Shown here: in pieces, positions 7,369 to 15,724 of the stretch
Layout: the number at the start of each line of letters is the position of its first letter
Numbering within the stretch: position 1 is the stretch's first letter
Source of the DNA: Bacteroidota bacterium
Lineage (GTDB): Bacteria; Bacteroidota; Bacteroidia; Bacteroidales; UBA932
Direction of reading: 5' to 3'
Assembly: GCA_017860395.1 (NCBI GenBank)
Contig: JAGDMC010000016.1
Span: forward strand, 1-20,941
Length of the DNA stretch: 20,941 nt
The notes under the pieces: generated by a model
Told to the model about the DNA's origin: nothing
Databases searched by the model: none
The model's input: the letters and a program-made list of their open reading frames with translations, nothing else
Position numbers and translations under genes: made by a program

Positions 7369-8330
7369 CCCTGCTTAGGGAACAGACCGAATAAACCTCC
7401 GGTATGTATAAACAGGACATTGGAGCCGGCTGCAACATTGCCGGCTTTAATTTCATTATACAACCCGTACATTGCCTTTCCCGTATAAACAGGATCAAGC
7501 ACCAATGCTTCTTTGGAAGAAATTTCCGCTATAAATTTAAGCTCTTCGGGGCGGCTTAAGGCGTATCCTATTCCAACATATTTATCATTGATTTCTATGT
7601 CTGCAGTTGACATGTTCCACTCCTTCCCTGCCAGCCTTCCTGCCTCCTGGTTAATTTTGTCTATCCTGTTTGTAAAGTATTCAGAATCGTCACAAACGGC
7701 AAACCCTATCACTCTTTTGTTAAGATTAAGAGCCTTGTTTGCAATGCACAAGCCGGAATATGTTCCTCCGGAACCTACTGCAACAACAATAGTATCAAAT
7801 TTAATTCCTTTCTCTTTTTCCTGATTGCAAATCTCTTCCATAGCTCCGTAGTAGCCCATGCTTCCAAGACCATTGGATGCCCCTTCCGGAATTATGTAGC
7901 ACTTCCTGCCCTTCTTAGCGAGTTCTTCTGCAATTCCTGCCATTATTATATCCCTCGATTCCTTATATTCATCGGGTGTACAATATCTTACTTCTGCGCC
8001 GAACAATTTGTCAAGAAAGTAGTTGCCTTCAACTCTGGGAGGTTCGTTTATCCTGAGCAGCAACACCGATTTCAGTCCCAGCATAGTTGCTGCGGCAGCT
8101 GTTGCCCTGCAGTGGTTTGACTGAATGCCCCCGGTTGTGATGATAGTGTCAAAACCTCCGTCCAAAGCCTCTTTAAGAAGATACTCCAGCTTTCTTATCT
8201 TATTGCCGGATATTTCACTTCCGGTCTGGTCGTCCCTCTTAATATATAAATTCACGCCCCACTCTTTTGAGAGTCTCTCTGCTTTTTCTATTTTAGTTGG
8301 CAGGTTTGCCATGTTAAGTTTAGATGCCAT
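7350..8330 (-). CDS. D-cysteine desulfhydrase / ACC deaminase family PLP enzyme
   Basis: The 326-residue fold-type II PLP enzyme carries SGNKIRKLEYLL with the Schiff-base Lys44. It also has GGIQSNHCRATAAAA with the catalytic Ser71 of this family, the phosphate-binding loop GSGGTYSG at 186-193 and HTGG at 309-312. Known members cleave D-cysteine to pyruvate, H2S and ammonia, or open the ring of 1-aminocyclopropane-1-carboxylate. D-cysteine desulfhydrase is the likelier role in this context but the two are hard to separate by eye. It follows the TlpA-like gene by only 9 bp, so it is probably the second gene of that operon. The stop codon sits inside the 3' end of pruA. Confidence 0.88.
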   Translation of the reverse strand: MASKLNMANLPTKIEKAERLSKEWGVNLYIKRDDQTGSEISGNKIRKLEYLLKEALDGGFDTIITTGGIQSNHCRATAAAATMLGLKSVLLLRINEPPRVEGNYFLDKLFGAEVRYCTPDEYKESRDIIMAGIAEELAKKGRKCYIIPEGASNGLGSMGYYGAMEEICNQEKEKGIKFDTIVVAVGSGGTYSGLCIANKALNLNKRVIGFAVCDDSEYFTNRIDKINQEAGRLAGKEWNMSTADIEINDKYVGIGYALSRPEELKFIAEISSKEALVLDPVYTGKAMYGLYNEIKAGNVAAGSNVLFIHTGGLFGLFPKQGQFDFI

Positions 8331-8339
8331 AATTATGGA

Positions 8340-8936
8340 TTATTTCAATTTATTTAATTCTTCATTTATAAACTTTACCATACCATTGAATTCCGCCTCT
8401 TCAAACAGTCTTGTCAACAACACAATTTTACCGTCTTTGTCAATGATAATGTTCCTTGTCACACCTGCATCCGGACCGCAAAACAGGGCGAACTTAGTAC
8501 CGGCAGTATCAAGTGTCACAGGATATGTAATCTTCATGTCTGTCGCAAATTTTGCAGTAACTTCCGGAGTCTCTTTATAATCAATTCCAAGCAGAACAAA
8601 CTTTGGATTTTTTTTGTTTTTTTGCCAGATTTCAGATTCAATAAACGGCATCTCTTTACGGCATACCCCACACCAGCTTGCAGTAAACTGAAGCATAACA
8701 AGTTTGCCTTTAAGGGATGAGAGCGTAATTTTCTTCCCGCCGATATACTCTATTTCAAAATCGGGAGCCATATCACCAACCTTAACAATATAACCCCTGC
8801 TATCCGCAATTAAAGAGTCGCTTTTAACAGATGAAGTGTCTGAGATTCCATTTTCTGATAATGCATTACCTTTATTGTTTCGGCAGGATAAAAGAGCGAG
8901 TGAAACAATAAGAATAGCTAAAAGTTTCGTTTTCAT
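8340..8936 (-). CDS. TlpA-like thioredoxin-fold lipoprotein
   Basis: The 198-residue protein has a lipoprotein signal with the lipobox ending at Cys18 (ALLSC), then a linker and an AhpC/TSA-TlpA thioredoxin domain from about 50. The active site is WCGVC (Cys89, Cys92), preceded by the usual GKLVMLQFTAS strand. It should reside in the periplasmic or envelope space and act in thiol-disulfide exchange or reduction. The position normally occupied by the cis-proline opposite the active site reads GVTRNIIID (Thr160-Arg161), so that proline appears absent, a variation I believe recurs in Bacteroidota TlpA-like proteins. It is transcribed ahead of the D-cysteine desulfhydrase gene. The sequence does not show its partner. 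Confidence 0.88.
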   Translation of the reverse strand: MKTKLLAILIVSLALLSCRNNKGNALSENGISDTSSVKSDSLIADSRGYIVKVGDMAPDFEIEYIGGKKITLSSLKGKLVMLQFTASWCGVCRKEMPFIESEIWQKNKKNPKFVLLGIDYKETPEVTAKFATDMKITYPVTLDTAGTKFALFCGPDAGVTRNIIIDKDGKIVLLTRLFEEAEFNGMVKFINEELNKLK

Positions 8937-8968
8937 GTATTTTAAGTTTTGATATTTTCCAAACTATG

Positions 8969-9000
8969 CAAATTTAATCTTTTAATAATTAAAACTCCAA
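8969..9000 (-). promoter_or_regulatory. Candidate Bacteroidota promoter for the TlpA / D-cysteine desulfhydrase operon
   Basis: On the minus strand TAAATTTG (8976-8969) matches the TAnnTTTG -7 box. A TTG (9000-8998) lies 21 bp upstream, the spacing expected for the -33 element. Transcription would start near 8962, leaving a leader of about 25 nt. It is the only candidate in this window with both elements. Confidence 0.55.
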
Positions 9001-9019
9001 CGGGGATTGGATTTTTAGC

Positions 9020-9027
9020 TATTTTTG
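9020..9027 (+). promoter_or_regulatory. Candidate -7 box (TATTTTTG) for the amidase gene
   Basis: This is an exact TAnnTTTG match 22 bp before the ATG at 9050, in the divergent intergenic region shared with the TlpA promoter. No matching -33 element was found at 19-21 bp upstream. Confidence 0.4.
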
Positions 9028-9049
9028 CAATTCAATAATCCGATTTAAA

Positions 9050-12000
9050 ATGAAACGAATTCTCTTTTATGTCACTATCATGATGACATCGCTTTACTCA
9101 GCCAAAGCCTCGGGTCAAAAACTCGAAATTGAGCAGTTTAAATCCATAGCAGATTCTCTCCAAAGCTTTTTTAAGCCAAAAGCATTTGTTGCCGGTAAAA
9201 TTGCAATTCTTTCTGTAGAGAAAAAGGGAAACACGCTTCATCTTTATTTTAACTCGCCTCTTTCCGAATACTCCTTTCGGGAGGAAAACGTAGAGAAAGT
9301 ATATTCAGTTGTGCGGTCGCTTCTTCCCGAAGAATATAAAAATTCTCCGTTGTTTGTATATTCAAACAGATCGGCAATTGAAGAATTTATACCTCCATTT
9401 TTCAGAGACAAATCCAAAGCTTATGCTCCGGTAAAGCCGGCCGTTGTTTCAAAATCTAAAAACAAAAGAAAGAAAGCAGAAAAAACGGCAGAACCTTTAC
9501 AAAACCTCATTACAAAAGAATCTTCCCCGGTAAAAATCTCAATGGGACTTCAAAACAGGCACCTTGCAATCTGGCAAAGTCACGGATATTATTACGAACA
9601 AAAACTTCTACGCTGGGAGTGGCAGAGAGCCAGAATCTTTCAGACAGTAGAAGATCTTTATACTCAGTCCTATGTACTTCCATTTCTGGTTCCTATGCTG
9701 GAGAATGCGGGAGCTTCAGTTCTTCTGCCAAGAGAAAGAGATGTTCAGATTAATGAAATAATAGTTGATAATGACAATTCGGCTTCTGGATACAGCGAGT
9801 CCTCTGGAGATAAAAGATGGAACCACGCAGATTCCCTTGGATTTGGAAATCCCAGGGAAGTTTATCTGAGTGGCGAAAACCCATTCAGGATGGGCAGTTC
9901 AAGAGTTGTGAGCACTATTGAAAAAGGGAATCAGAGCTATGCAGTATGGACACCTTCAATACCTGAAAACGGGGAGTATGCTGTTTATGTTTCTTATCAG
10001 TCTGTTCCCGGGAGTACTCAAAATGCAGAGTATACCGTAACCCACGCATCAGGCTCTTCAAAATTCAGAGTTAATCAGAAAATGGGCGGTAGTACATGGA
10101 TATATCTGGGAACATTTTATTTCAGAAAAGGGGACACCGGCCAGAATGTAAAACTTACAAACCTTTCTCATAAAAAAGGAGAAATTGTATCTGCAGATGC
10201 AGTAAAGTTTGGCGGCGGAATGGGAAATATTGCCAGAAAGCCTTCTGAGCAGGGTTCGGAAATGAACAGGCCAAGCTCGTCAACAGAACCGATTAAAAAA
10301 ATTGTAGTTCCAATAAATGTTACTCCCGAAAAGAGCGGTTACCCGAGATTTACCGAGGGAGCAAGATACTGGCTTCAATGGGCAGGTTATTCCGATACAA
10401 TTTATTCGCCTACCAAGAATGCCAATGATTACAACGACGACTACATGTCAAGGGGACGATGGGTAAATGTAATCAGCGGAGGATCTAAATTTAATCCAAA
10501 AGAAAAGGGGAAAAACATTCCGGTCGATTTGGCATTTGCATTCCATACCGACGCAGGAACAACCCTTAACGACTCAATTATTGGCACTTTGGGCATATAT
10601 ACGCGCTTTTCAAATGAGTCGGACCTTTATCCAAACGGAGAAAACAGAATTGCAGCCAGATATCTGACAGATATTATTCAAAGTCAAATCGTGGAGGATA
10701 TCCGGGTTACATATGAACCGATATGGCAAAGACGGGGCATATGGGACAAATCTTATGCAGAATCAAGAACTCCGGTTGTACCGACAATGCTTCTTGAACT
10801 TTTGTCCCATCAAAATCTTGCCGATATGAGATACGGACTTGACCCGCAATTCCGGTTTACCGTTTCAAGAGCAATTTACAAAGGGATGCTTAAGTTTTTG
10901 TCACAAAAAGACGGCCTTCCTTATATTGTTCAGCCTCTCCCGGTTAAAGAGTTTTCTGCAACGCTTCACAGCGGGATAGCTCTGCTGAGGTGGACTCCGG
11001 TTAATGACACACTTGAGCCTACAGCAAAAGCAGAAAAATACATATTATATACAAGATTAAACGGAGAAGGTTTTGATAACGGAAGAGTTGTTGAGGGCAC
11101 CAGTGTAACAGTCGATATTGAAGAAGGAAAAATATATTCGTTCAGAATTACGGCAGCAAACAAAGGCGGAGAGAGCTTCCCCTCAGAAATTCTTTCGGTT
11201 TATCAGGCTCCTGACGAAAAGGGGAAAGTACTTATTGTAAACGGATTTGACAAAGTCTCCGCTGCGACAAGCTACGCTACCCCTGATACCACAATGGGAG
11301 GTTTTATGGATTTTGAAGATCACGGAGTTCCATACATAAGGGACATCTCATACATAGGAAGTCAATATGAATTCCGGAGGGAAATTCCCTGGATGGACGA
11401 TGATTCACCCGGATTTGGAGCATCATATGCCGATTATGAGACAAGAGTTATAGCCGGCAACAGTTTTGATTATCCGTACACCCATGGAAAGGCATTTGCC
11501 AGGGCAGGTTTCAGTTTTGTTTCGTGCAGCAGAGAGTCGGTGGAAAACGGTACAATTGACATGAAAGGATACAAAATGGTCGATTTTATTATGGGCAAAC
11601 AGCGCCAGTATCAAATTGGACGTGGCGTTAACGCTCCAAAATTCGAAGTATTTTCAAAAGGGCTTCGGACAGCTATTTCCGAATACACTTCCCTTGGGGG
11701 CAATATCCTCATTTCGGGATCATTCATTGCCACAGATGTATGGGACAGCATTATTAACGACAAGGAGACACAAGACTTTGTTACCAGCGTTCTTAAATAC
11801 AAATGGAGAACACATTATGCAAGCAAAACAGGAATAGTTAAAGGAGCGCCGAGCCCCTACTCTTTCGGCGGAAACTATTCGTTCCACACAGTTCCCAACG
11901 AAATGGTCTATTGCGCCGAAGCTCCGGACGGAATTGAACCTGCGGGAGATGGCGCCTGGACAATTTTCCGTTATGCCGACAATAATATTTCTGCGGGTGT

Positions 12001-12118
12001 TGCATATTCAGGATTTTACAAAATAGTTGCTTTGGGATTCCCTTTAGAAACATTGAAAACAGAAGAGGAACTTGACTCATTAATAAAGATGGTAATCAAC
12101 TTCTTTGACAAAAAATAG
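9050..12118 (+). CDS. Multidomain exported N-acetylmuramoyl-L-alanine amidase-like protein with golvesin insert, FnIII and C-terminal GATase-like domain
   Basis: The 1022-residue protein has a signal peptide (about 1-20). A lysine-rich linker at about 129-147 precedes an Amidase_3-like catalytic fold that appears split. The first half is about 168-240, with SHG (His178) and FQTVEDLYTQ (Glu201). The second half is about 430-615, with AFHTDAG (His499) and LLELLSHQN (Glu583). These match the HxG...E...SxHxNA...E zinc/catalytic plan of amidases. Between them, about 255-390, lies a golvesin/Xly carbohydrate-binding-like beta domain. A fibronectin type III domain follows at about 626-718, then a C-terminal domain (725-1020) starting KVLIVNGFD and containing GGNILISGS, reminiscent of class I glutamine-amidotransferase-like folds without an obvious catalytic triad. 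Such proteins are often named 'xanthan lyase' in Bacteroidota. A peptidoglycan substrate is inferred. It lies 2 bp before cyuA. Confidence 0.8.
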   Translation: MKRILFYVTIMMTSLYSAKASGQKLEIEQFKSIADSLQSFFKPKAFVAGKIAILSVEKKGNTLHLYFNSPLSEYSFREENVEKVYSVVRSLLPEEYKNSPLFVYSNRSAIEEFIPPFFRDKSKAYAPVKPAVVSKSKNKRKKAEKTAEPLQNLITKESSPVKISMGLQNRHLAIWQSHGYYYEQKLLRWEWQRARIFQTVEDLYTQSYVLPFLVPMLENAGASVLLPRERDVQINEIIVDNDNSASGYSESSGDKRWNHADSLGFGNPREVYLSGENPFRMGSSRVVSTIEKGNQSYAVWTPSIPENGEYAVYVSYQSVPGSTQNAEYTVTHASGSSKFRVNQKMGGSTWIYLGTFYFRKGDTGQNVKLTNLSHKKGEIVSADAVKFGGGMGNIARKPSEQGSEMNRPSSSTEPIKKIVVPINVTPEKSGYPRFTEGARYWLQWAGYSDTIYSPTKNANDYNDDYMSRGRWVNVISGGSKFNPKEKGKNIPVDLAFAFHTDAGTTLNDSIIGTLGIYTRFSNESDLYPNGENRIAARYLTDIIQSQIVEDIRVTYEPIWQRRGIWDKSYAESRTPVVPTMLLELLSHQNLADMRYGLDPQFRFTVSRAIYKGMLKFLSQKDGLPYIVQPLPVKEFSATLHSGIALLRWTPVNDTLEPTAKAEKYILYTRLNGEGFDNGRVVEGTSVTVDIEEGKIYSFRITAANKGGESFPSEILSVYQAPDEKGKVLIVNGFDKVSAATSYATPDTTMGGFMDFEDHGVPYIRDISYIGSQYEFRREIPWMDDDSPGFGASYADYETRVIAGNSFDYPYTHGKAFARAGFSFVSCSRESVENGTIDMKGYKMVDFIMGKQRQYQIGRGVNAPKFEVFSKGLRTAISEYTSLGGNILISGSFIATDVWDSIINDKETQDFVTSVLKYKWRTHYASKTGIVKGAPSPYSFGGNYSFHTVPNEMVYCAEAPDGIEPAGDGAWTIFRYADNNISAGVAYSGFYKIVALGFPLETLKTEEELDSLIKMVINFFDKK

Positions 12119-12120
12119 TA

Positions 12121-13434
12121 ATGGTAAGTAAAAAAAGACAGTCAGAAATAATTGAGCTGATAAAAAAAGAGGTAAAACCTGCTTTAGGCTGTACCGAACC
12201 GATTGCAGTATCTCTTGCAGTTGCCAGTTCTTCAGAAGCACTTGTAAAACTTGGATATAAACCGGAAAAGGTAGAGGTGAGTGTGAGTGCAAATATTCTC
12301 AAGAACGGCATGGGCGTTGGCGTGCCGGGTACAGGAATGGTAGGGCTTCATATAGCGGCAGCTCTTGGAGTGACATGCGGAAAATCGGAGTACAAACTCG
12401 AAGTTCTTAAGGATCTGGATTCTTTGTCAATAGAAGCTGCAAAAGAGATGATTAACGAAAAAAGAGTATCTGTTTCGTTATCAAAAACAACAAAAAAGCT
12501 ATATATTTCTGCAAAATGCAAGGCAAACGGTCATACATCGGAAACAATAATCGAGGATGACCATGATTCAATCCGAAAAGTAATTCTTGACGGCAAAGTG
12601 ATATTTGAGCTAACGGACGGACAAAAGAATGAAGACGGGTCCTGCAGCACAGAACAAAAGAGCACTCTTGACTATAATCTTGACATCAAAACGATATTTA
12701 ATTTCGTACGTGAGGTGCCTTTTGAGGATATCAGATTTATGCTTGAGTCTGTCACAATGAACAAAGCTCTAGCAAATGAAGGCCTTCAAAATTTATATGG
12801 GCTTCGGGTAGGAAGAACCATACTAGACAACATTCATAAAAACGTATTCGGGAAGGGGTTATTGACATATTCCATGGCCGTTACCGCTGCTGCGTCCGAT
12901 GCCAGGATGGCAGGATGCATCCTGCCGGCAATGAGCAATTCCGGAAGCGGAAACCAGGGTATTACTGTAACTATGCCTGTCATTGCCGCTGCAGAAACAT
13001 TGAAATCTTCCGATGAAGATCTTGCCAGAGCTATTACCTTAAGTCACCTCATTGCAATCCACATAAAAGGGTATCTGGGAAAATTATCTGCGCTGTGCGG
13101 ATGCGTTATTGCATCAACCGGAGCTGCATGCGGAATCGTTTATCTAAGAGGGGGAAACTACAATCAGGTTTGTTTTGCAATAAAAAACATGATAGGAAAC
13201 ATAACCGGAATGGTTTGTGACGGAGCAAAAGTCGGATGTGCACTAAAAGTAGCGTCCGGCGTTTCATCTGCTGTTCAGTCTGCGGTTCTTGCTCTCGACA
13301 ACATTTGTATCTCCGAAAATGACGGAATAATCGAAAAAGACATAGAAAAGACGATTCGTAACCTCGGATCGATTGGTTCGGTGGGAATGAAACAGACTGA
13401 TACCATGATACTCGACATCATGGTTTGTAAATAG
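12121..13434 (+). CDS. cyuA: L-cysteine desulfidase (CyuA/YhaM, UPF0597 family)
   Basis: The 437-residue protein matches the usual length of the family that breaks L-cysteine to pyruvate, H2S and ammonia using an oxygen-sensitive iron-sulfur cluster, a relative of the iron-sulfur L-serine dehydratase alpha subunit. Diagnostic segments are EVKPALGCTEP (Cys24), SNSGSGNQG at 272-280, the CGC pair Cys326/Cys328, AACGI with Cys337, and MVCDGAKVGCALK with Cys366 and Cys373. The conserved cysteines supply the Fe-S ligands, though which three bind cannot be told by eye. The oxygen-sensitive cluster fits an anaerobe. The ATG is 2 bp after the amidase stop and the ribosome would start inside or directly after that gene, so translation is probably coupled. 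Confidence 0.9.
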   Translation: MVSKKRQSEIIELIKKEVKPALGCTEPIAVSLAVASSSEALVKLGYKPEKVEVSVSANILKNGMGVGVPGTGMVGLHIAAALGVTCGKSEYKLEVLKDLDSLSIEAAKEMINEKRVSVSLSKTTKKLYISAKCKANGHTSETIIEDDHDSIRKVILDGKVIFELTDGQKNEDGSCSTEQKSTLDYNLDIKTIFNFVREVPFEDIRFMLESVTMNKALANEGLQNLYGLRVGRTILDNIHKNVFGKGLLTYSMAVTAAASDARMAGCILPAMSNSGSGNQGITVTMPVIAAAETLKSSDEDLARAITLSHLIAIHIKGYLGKLSALCGCVIASTGAACGIVYLRGGNYNQVCFAIKNMIGNITGMVCDGAKVGCALKVASGVSSAVQSAVLALDNICISENDGIIEKDIEKTIRNLGSIGSVGMKQTDTMILDIMVCK

Positions 13435-13437
13435 GAT

Positions 13438-13471
13438 ACAGGGTATCTGCCGATTTGTCAGATTTCCCTGT
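13438..13471 (+). terminator. Stem-loop after cyuA, possible terminator
   Basis: ACAGGG (13438-13443) pairs with CCCTGT (13466-13471), and ATCTG (13445-13449) pairs with CAGAT (13459-13463), around a 9-nt loop. This makes an 11-bp stem with a small internal bulge, 4 nt after the cyuA stop. The following sequence is T-rich but interrupted, so it may be a weak terminator or an mRNA-stability hairpin. Confidence 0.45.
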
Positions 13472-13544
13472 TATATTCTCTTTGGTACATCTTTTGATTT
13501 TCCCTTTTGCACAATTATATGTTTTAAATTAATAATAAGATACT

Positions 13545-15593
13545 ATGCAAAAAGGGACAATTGGTGTTACAAGTGAAAACATCTTTCCGATTATCAAGAA
13601 GTTTCTCTATTCCGACCATGAAATTTTTCTGAGGGAACTTATTTCAAACGCAGTCGATGCAACTCAAAAGCTAAAAGCAATCTCATCTACCGGAGAATTT
13701 AAAGGAGAAACCGGTGATATCAGGATAAAAATAAGTTCAGATCCTCAAAAGGGAACAATTACCGTTAGCGATAACGGTATCGGAATGACCGAGGAAGAGG
13801 TCCAAAAATACATAAATCAGATTGCATTTTCCAGTGCAGGCGAGTTTCTGGACAAATACAAAGATCAGCTCAATAATATCATAGGCCATTTTGGCCTTGG
13901 ATTCTACTCGGCTTTCATGGTTTCAAAGAAAGTGGAAATTCAGACATTATCGTGGAAAGAAGGTGCTGAGCCGGTAAAATGGAGTTGCCTTGGAGATCCG
14001 TCATACGAAATGACAAAAGGCAAACGCAAAGAGAGAGGAACAGATATTATTCTTCATCTTGACGATGAATCAAAAGATTATGCCGAAAATGACAAAATCA
14101 ACTATCTTCTCAATAAATACTGCAAGTTTCTGCCTGTAGAAATTGTATTTGGAAAAGAGACCGAATGGAAAGACGGCAAACAGGTTGATACCGATACAGA
14201 CAAAATTGTAAACAACCCCTCTCCTCTCTGGACAAAAAAACCGGCGGACCTTAAAGAGGAAGACTATATGGCTTTCTACAGAGAGTTATATCCAATGCAG
14301 GAAGATCCTTTGTTCTACATCCATCTGAATGTGGATTACCCTTTCAACCTAACAGGTGTACTCTATTTTCCAAAAATCAAGGATAAGATAGAGATGTCAA
14401 GAAACAAGATTCAGCTTTACTGCAATCAGGTTTTTGTTACAGATTCTGTAGAAAACATTGTTCCGGACTTCCTGACTTTGCTTCATGGTGTCATTGATTC
14501 ACCGGACATTCCTCTGAACGTTTCAAGAAGCTACCTTCAGTCCGACTCAAACGTAAAAAAGATATCCAGCCACATAACCAAGAAGGTTGCAGACAGGCTT
14601 GAAGATCTTTTCAAAAATGAGAGACAGTCACTTGAAGAAAAGTGGGATAATCTCAAGCTTTTCATTGAATACGGAATGCTCACAGATGAGAAATTCTCCG
14701 AAAGGGCAGAAAAATTTGCTTTGCTTAAAAATACAGACAGCAAATATTTCAGCTATGAAGAGTACAAAACAGCAATTGAGCCAAATCAGACCGATAAAAA
14801 CAAACGCCTGGTTTATCTCTACGCTACCGATGCCCAGGAACAATACACATATATCGAAAGCGCAAAAAACAGAGGCTATGATGTATTGCTGTTTGACAGC
14901 CAGTTAGACGCTCACTTTGTAAATCTGCTTGAGTCAAAATTTAAAGACAGTTCTTTTGTAAGGGTAGACTCAGATCATATTGACAAACTTATTCTTAAAG
15001 AAGAGTTAACAAAACCGGACCTTACCCAGGACGAGCAAAAAGACATCTCTGCTGCCTTTGAAGCAGCTCTGCCGGCAGGATCGCACTACAGCGTAGTAAT
15101 TGAAAACCTTGGGGAAAATGATGGCGCAGTGTTAATTACAAGAAGCGAATTCATGAGGCGTTACAGGGAGATGAGTGCGATGAACGGAGGAATGAATTTT
15201 TATAATTCACTGCCCGAATCATATACTGTTACCGTAAACTATCAGCACCCAGTAATTAAAAAGATTATTGAAGAAAAAGATGAAAGTCTTTCAGGTACCG
15301 TTACGCAAATTGGCGATAAATTAGCTGAACCTAAATCTTTGCTTGCTAAGATTAACGAAAAGACAGGAAAGCTCAAAGAAGAAGAGATTGACAAGGCAGA
15401 CAAGGATGAAAAGGAAAAATTAGAGTCTGAAATTGAAAAGTTAGAAGGAGAGAGAAAAGAACTTATGTCAAAATTCGGAAAAGAAAATGACCTTATCCGT
15501 CAGGTTTGCGACCTCGCCCTCCTTTCAAACGGGATGCTCAAAGGTGAAGATTTAAGCCGCTTTGTTAAAAGAAGCCTTTCATTAATAAAATAA
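13545..15593 (+). CDS. htpG: Molecular chaperone HtpG (Hsp90)
   Basis: This 682-residue Hsp90 homologue has the full GHKL ATPase domain: ELISNAVDA with Glu31 and Asn35, DNGIGM at 76-81 and GHFGLGFYS at 114-122. The middle domain follows, including the NVSRSYLQSD arginine segment that contacts ATP gamma-phosphate in the family, and then a C-terminal dimerisation domain. A strongly charged Lys/Glu-rich stretch near residues 600-645 (IDKADKDEKEKLESEIEKLEGERKE in part) probably forms a coiled coil and is typical of Bacteroidota versions. The chaperone acts in the cytosol on folding intermediates. The gene is monocistronic, with a stem-loop before it and a strong terminator after. I saw no CIRCE element or clear heat-shock promoter. 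Confidence 0.97.
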   Translation: MQKGTIGVTSENIFPIIKKFLYSDHEIFLRELISNAVDATQKLKAISSTGEFKGETGDIRIKISSDPQKGTITVSDNGIGMTEEEVQKYINQIAFSSAGEFLDKYKDQLNNIIGHFGLGFYSAFMVSKKVEIQTLSWKEGAEPVKWSCLGDPSYEMTKGKRKERGTDIILHLDDESKDYAENDKINYLLNKYCKFLPVEIVFGKETEWKDGKQVDTDTDKIVNNPSPLWTKKPADLKEEDYMAFYRELYPMQEDPLFYIHLNVDYPFNLTGVLYFPKIKDKIEMSRNKIQLYCNQVFVTDSVENIVPDFLTLLHGVIDSPDIPLNVSRSYLQSDSNVKKISSHITKKVADRLEDLFKNERQSLEEKWDNLKLFIEYGMLTDEKFSERAEKFALLKNTDSKYFSYEEYKTAIEPNQTDKNKRLVYLYATDAQEQYTYIESAKNRGYDVLLFDSQLDAHFVNLLESKFKDSSFVRVDSDHIDKLILKEELTKPDLTQDEQKDISAAFEAALPAGSHYSVVIENLGENDGAVLITRSEFMRRYREMSAMNGGMNFYNSLPESYTVTVNYQHPVIKKIIEEKDESLSGTVTQIGDKLAEPKSLLAKINEKTGKLKEEEIDKADKDEKEKLESEIEKLEGERKELMSKFGKENDLIRQVCDLALLSNGMLKGEDLSRFVKRSLSLIK

Positions 15594-15614
15594 AGGGTTA
15601 TCATAATTTTGAAG

Positions 15615-15645
15615 CAAAAGCGTAACAAATTTTGTTACGCTTTTG
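15615..15645. terminator. Intrinsic terminator after htpG
   Basis: The 15-nt arm CAAAAGCGTAACAAA and its exact complement flank a single central base. The hairpin would pair CAAAAGCGTAAC with GTTACGCTTTTG around a 7-nt loop and is followed by TTAATTTT. A-tracts before and T-tracts after suggest it could work in both directions. It lies 21 bp after the htpG stop. Confidence 0.8.
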
Positions 15646-15698
15646 TTAATTTTATAAGTGAATGAAAAGAGTAAATACTTAAATTTATTTTCATGTAT

Positions 15699-15706
15699 TA
15701 CATTTG
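15699..15706 (+). promoter_or_regulatory. Candidate -7 box (TACATTTG) for the DUF47-PiT operon
   Basis: This exact TAnnTTTG match is 18 bp before the ATG at 15725. Transcription starting about 7 bp later would leave a leader of roughly 12 nt, which supports the ATG at 15725 rather than the in-frame TTG at 15704, since the TTG lies inside the box. No -33 element was recognised. Confidence 0.4.
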
Positions 15707-15724
15707 CAACAAATTTATGAATTT

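Noticed and set aside
8327..8338. Palindrome CCATAATTATGG at the D-cysteine desulfhydrase start
   Set aside because: It is only 12 bp, built around the start codon in AT-rich DNA; no reason to call it a site.
13472..13544. Possible heat-shock promoter or CIRCE element before htpG
   Set aside because: Several TTTTG strings are present, but none combines a -33 and a TAnnTTTG box at proper spacing, and no CIRCE inverted repeat was found.
14587..14907. 106-codon plus-strand frame inside htpG
   Set aside because: It overlaps a certain, well-conserved gene in another frame and has a biased composition typical of frame shadows.
15704..15724. TTG start adding seven residues to the DUF47 protein
   Set aside because: The TTG lies inside a TAnnTTTG promoter-like box, and the ATG at 15725 gives the usual family N-terminus.
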